A stretch of DNA of 14,503 nt, taken from NCBI GenBank assembly GCA_937975705.1, contig CALJTX010000036.1, forward strand, positions 1 to 14,503, in the 5' to 3' direction. A model generated the notes under the pieces. That model searched no databases, was not told where the DNA came from, and was given only the letters and a program-made list of their open reading frames with translations. Positions 13,899 to 14,503 of the stretch are shown here, one piece after another. This DNA is from an uncultured Flavobacteriia bacterium. Lineage in GTDB: Bacteria; Bacteroidota; Bacteroidia; Flavobacteriales_D; Crocinitomicaceae. A program made the position numbers and the translations under genes. How positions within the stretch are numbered: position 1 is the stretch's first letter; every line of letters begins with the position of its first letter.

Positions 13899-14503
13899 AT
13901 GAAAACATGTTGCCTCTTCCTTTTCTTTTCATTGACAAGCTTCTTTGCTTTTTCACAGGTTTCTGCCTCAATGTCAACCGACACCACAAAAGCTCCAATT
14001 TTTGAAACGGTTGATGTAGAAGCGCAATTTCCGGGGGGTGCTGATTCGTTGAGAAAGTACATCATCGACAACATCATGATGGATTCAATCCTCGATTTTT
14101 CTGATAAAGAAATGCATAACAAGGTGATTGTCCGGTTTATGGTCAATAAATACGGCGAGATAGATCAAGTGGCAATTGACAGAGCTGGAGACTATTGCCC
14201 ACCGTGTAACACAGAGGCGCTGCGTTTGGTCAGAAGCATGCCTAAATGGTCACCTGGCATGGTGAAAGGTCAGGCTGTAGCGACGTATTTTCGTCTACCA
14301 ATTATCTTTGCAGTATTGATTATGACGCTCATTCCGCTTCCAGCTTTTCAACTCGGAAGTATCGCCTTGATGTACGGCGTCCTCTTAACCTCTGTGATAG
14401 ATGGAATTTTCCTCAGCCGCAAAATCAAAGCGGCCGCAGCAGATCGTTTTCCAGGTGGAGATTTCAAGGGAATCGGAATGTATGGATGGCTGCGATCGAC
14501 TCA
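13899..14503 (+). CDS. TonB C-terminal-like exported protein, paralog 3, running into a DUF3043-like membrane segment (partial)
   Basis: The frame is open from the ATG at 13899 to the window edge (201 codons). Residues 1-20 are a signal peptide (MKTCCLFLFFSLTSFFAFSQ). Residues about 40-137 are the same domain as in the two paralogs: VEAQFPGG, VIVRFMVNKYGEIDQ, CPPCNTEALRLVRSMPKW (100-117), YFRLPIIF (130-137). The paralogs stop at or within three residues of this point. Here the frame goes on into hydrophobic AVLIMTLIPLPAFQLGSIAL, MYGVLLTSVIDGIFLSRKIK, then AAAADRFPGGDFKGIGMYGW and LRST. That tail resembles the C-terminal part of actinobacterial DUF3043 proteins (two membrane helices, a DG/DS pair, basic residues, an ERFP-like motif, then an A/GxYxxxRxxQ-like helix). 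The first half is secure. The joined product may be an assembly chimera or a real fusion. Confidence 0.6.
   Translation, partial: MKTCCLFLFFSLTSFFAFSQVSASMSTDTTKAPIFETVDVEAQFPGGADSLRKYIIDNIMMDSILDFSDKEMHNKVIVRFMVNKYGEIDQVAIDRAGDYCPPCNTEALRLVRSMPKWSPGMVKGQAVATYFRLPIIFAVLIMTLIPLPAFQLGSIALMYGVLLTSVIDGIFLSRKIKAAAADRFPGGDFKGIGMYGWLRST

Noticed and set aside
13892..14146. Minus-strand 84-codon frame over the third TonB_C-like gene
   Set aside because: The plus strand has a signal peptide and clear paralogy to two neighbours; the minus frame has nothing recognisable.

Overview
The window looks like a chromosomal segment of a member of the Bacteroidota, probably a Flavobacteriales-type environmental bacterium (the lower rank is inference). 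The evidence is a very large secreted protein built from RCC1-like, LamG and bacterial Ig-like modules, small secreted proteins with a TonB C-terminal fold, almost no Shine-Dalgarno sequences, and repeated TAnnTTTG boxes (the Bacteroidota -7 element) directly upstream of start codons. No tRNA, rRNA, CRISPR array or insertion sequence was seen, and no intergenic gap exceeds 140 bases.

Layout. Bases 1-4517 (minus) are one open frame of at least 1505 codons, a surface adhesin-like protein whose C-terminus lies outside the window. A small exported protein (4552-5229, minus) lies 34 bases upstream of it and probably shares its transcript. Next is a membrane-anchored protein resembling a lytic transglycosylase (5286-6416, minus). 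A 138-base divergent region with a 7+7 inverted repeat separates it from a plus-strand block: a GNAT acetyltransferase, a gamma-carbonic-anhydrase-like hexapeptide protein, aminopeptidase P, and an alpha/beta hydrolase overlapping aminopeptidase P by 8 bases.

The middle is a small regulatory/toxin cluster. A Fic AMP-transferase with its own N-terminal XRE DNA-binding domain is preceded by a 9+9 inverted repeat that reaches its start codon. It is convergent, with a 7-base gap, with a toxin-antitoxin pair (ribbon-helix-helix antitoxin and PIN toxin, ATGA overlap). The pair's promoter carries two ATACGTAT palindromes 24 bases apart. Both units look self-regulated.

The right part holds housekeeping genes rsgA and dtd (minus strand, ribosome assembly GTPase and D-aminoacyl-tRNA deacylase), flanked by three paralogous exported TonB_C-like proteins, each with a CxPC cysteine pair in the same place. 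The third paralog (13899 onward) has no stop where its family ends. It runs on into a two-helix membrane segment and a sequence that I recognise as resembling the actinobacterial DUF3043 family. This is either a chimeric contig end or a real cross-phylum fusion, and is the observation most worth checking.
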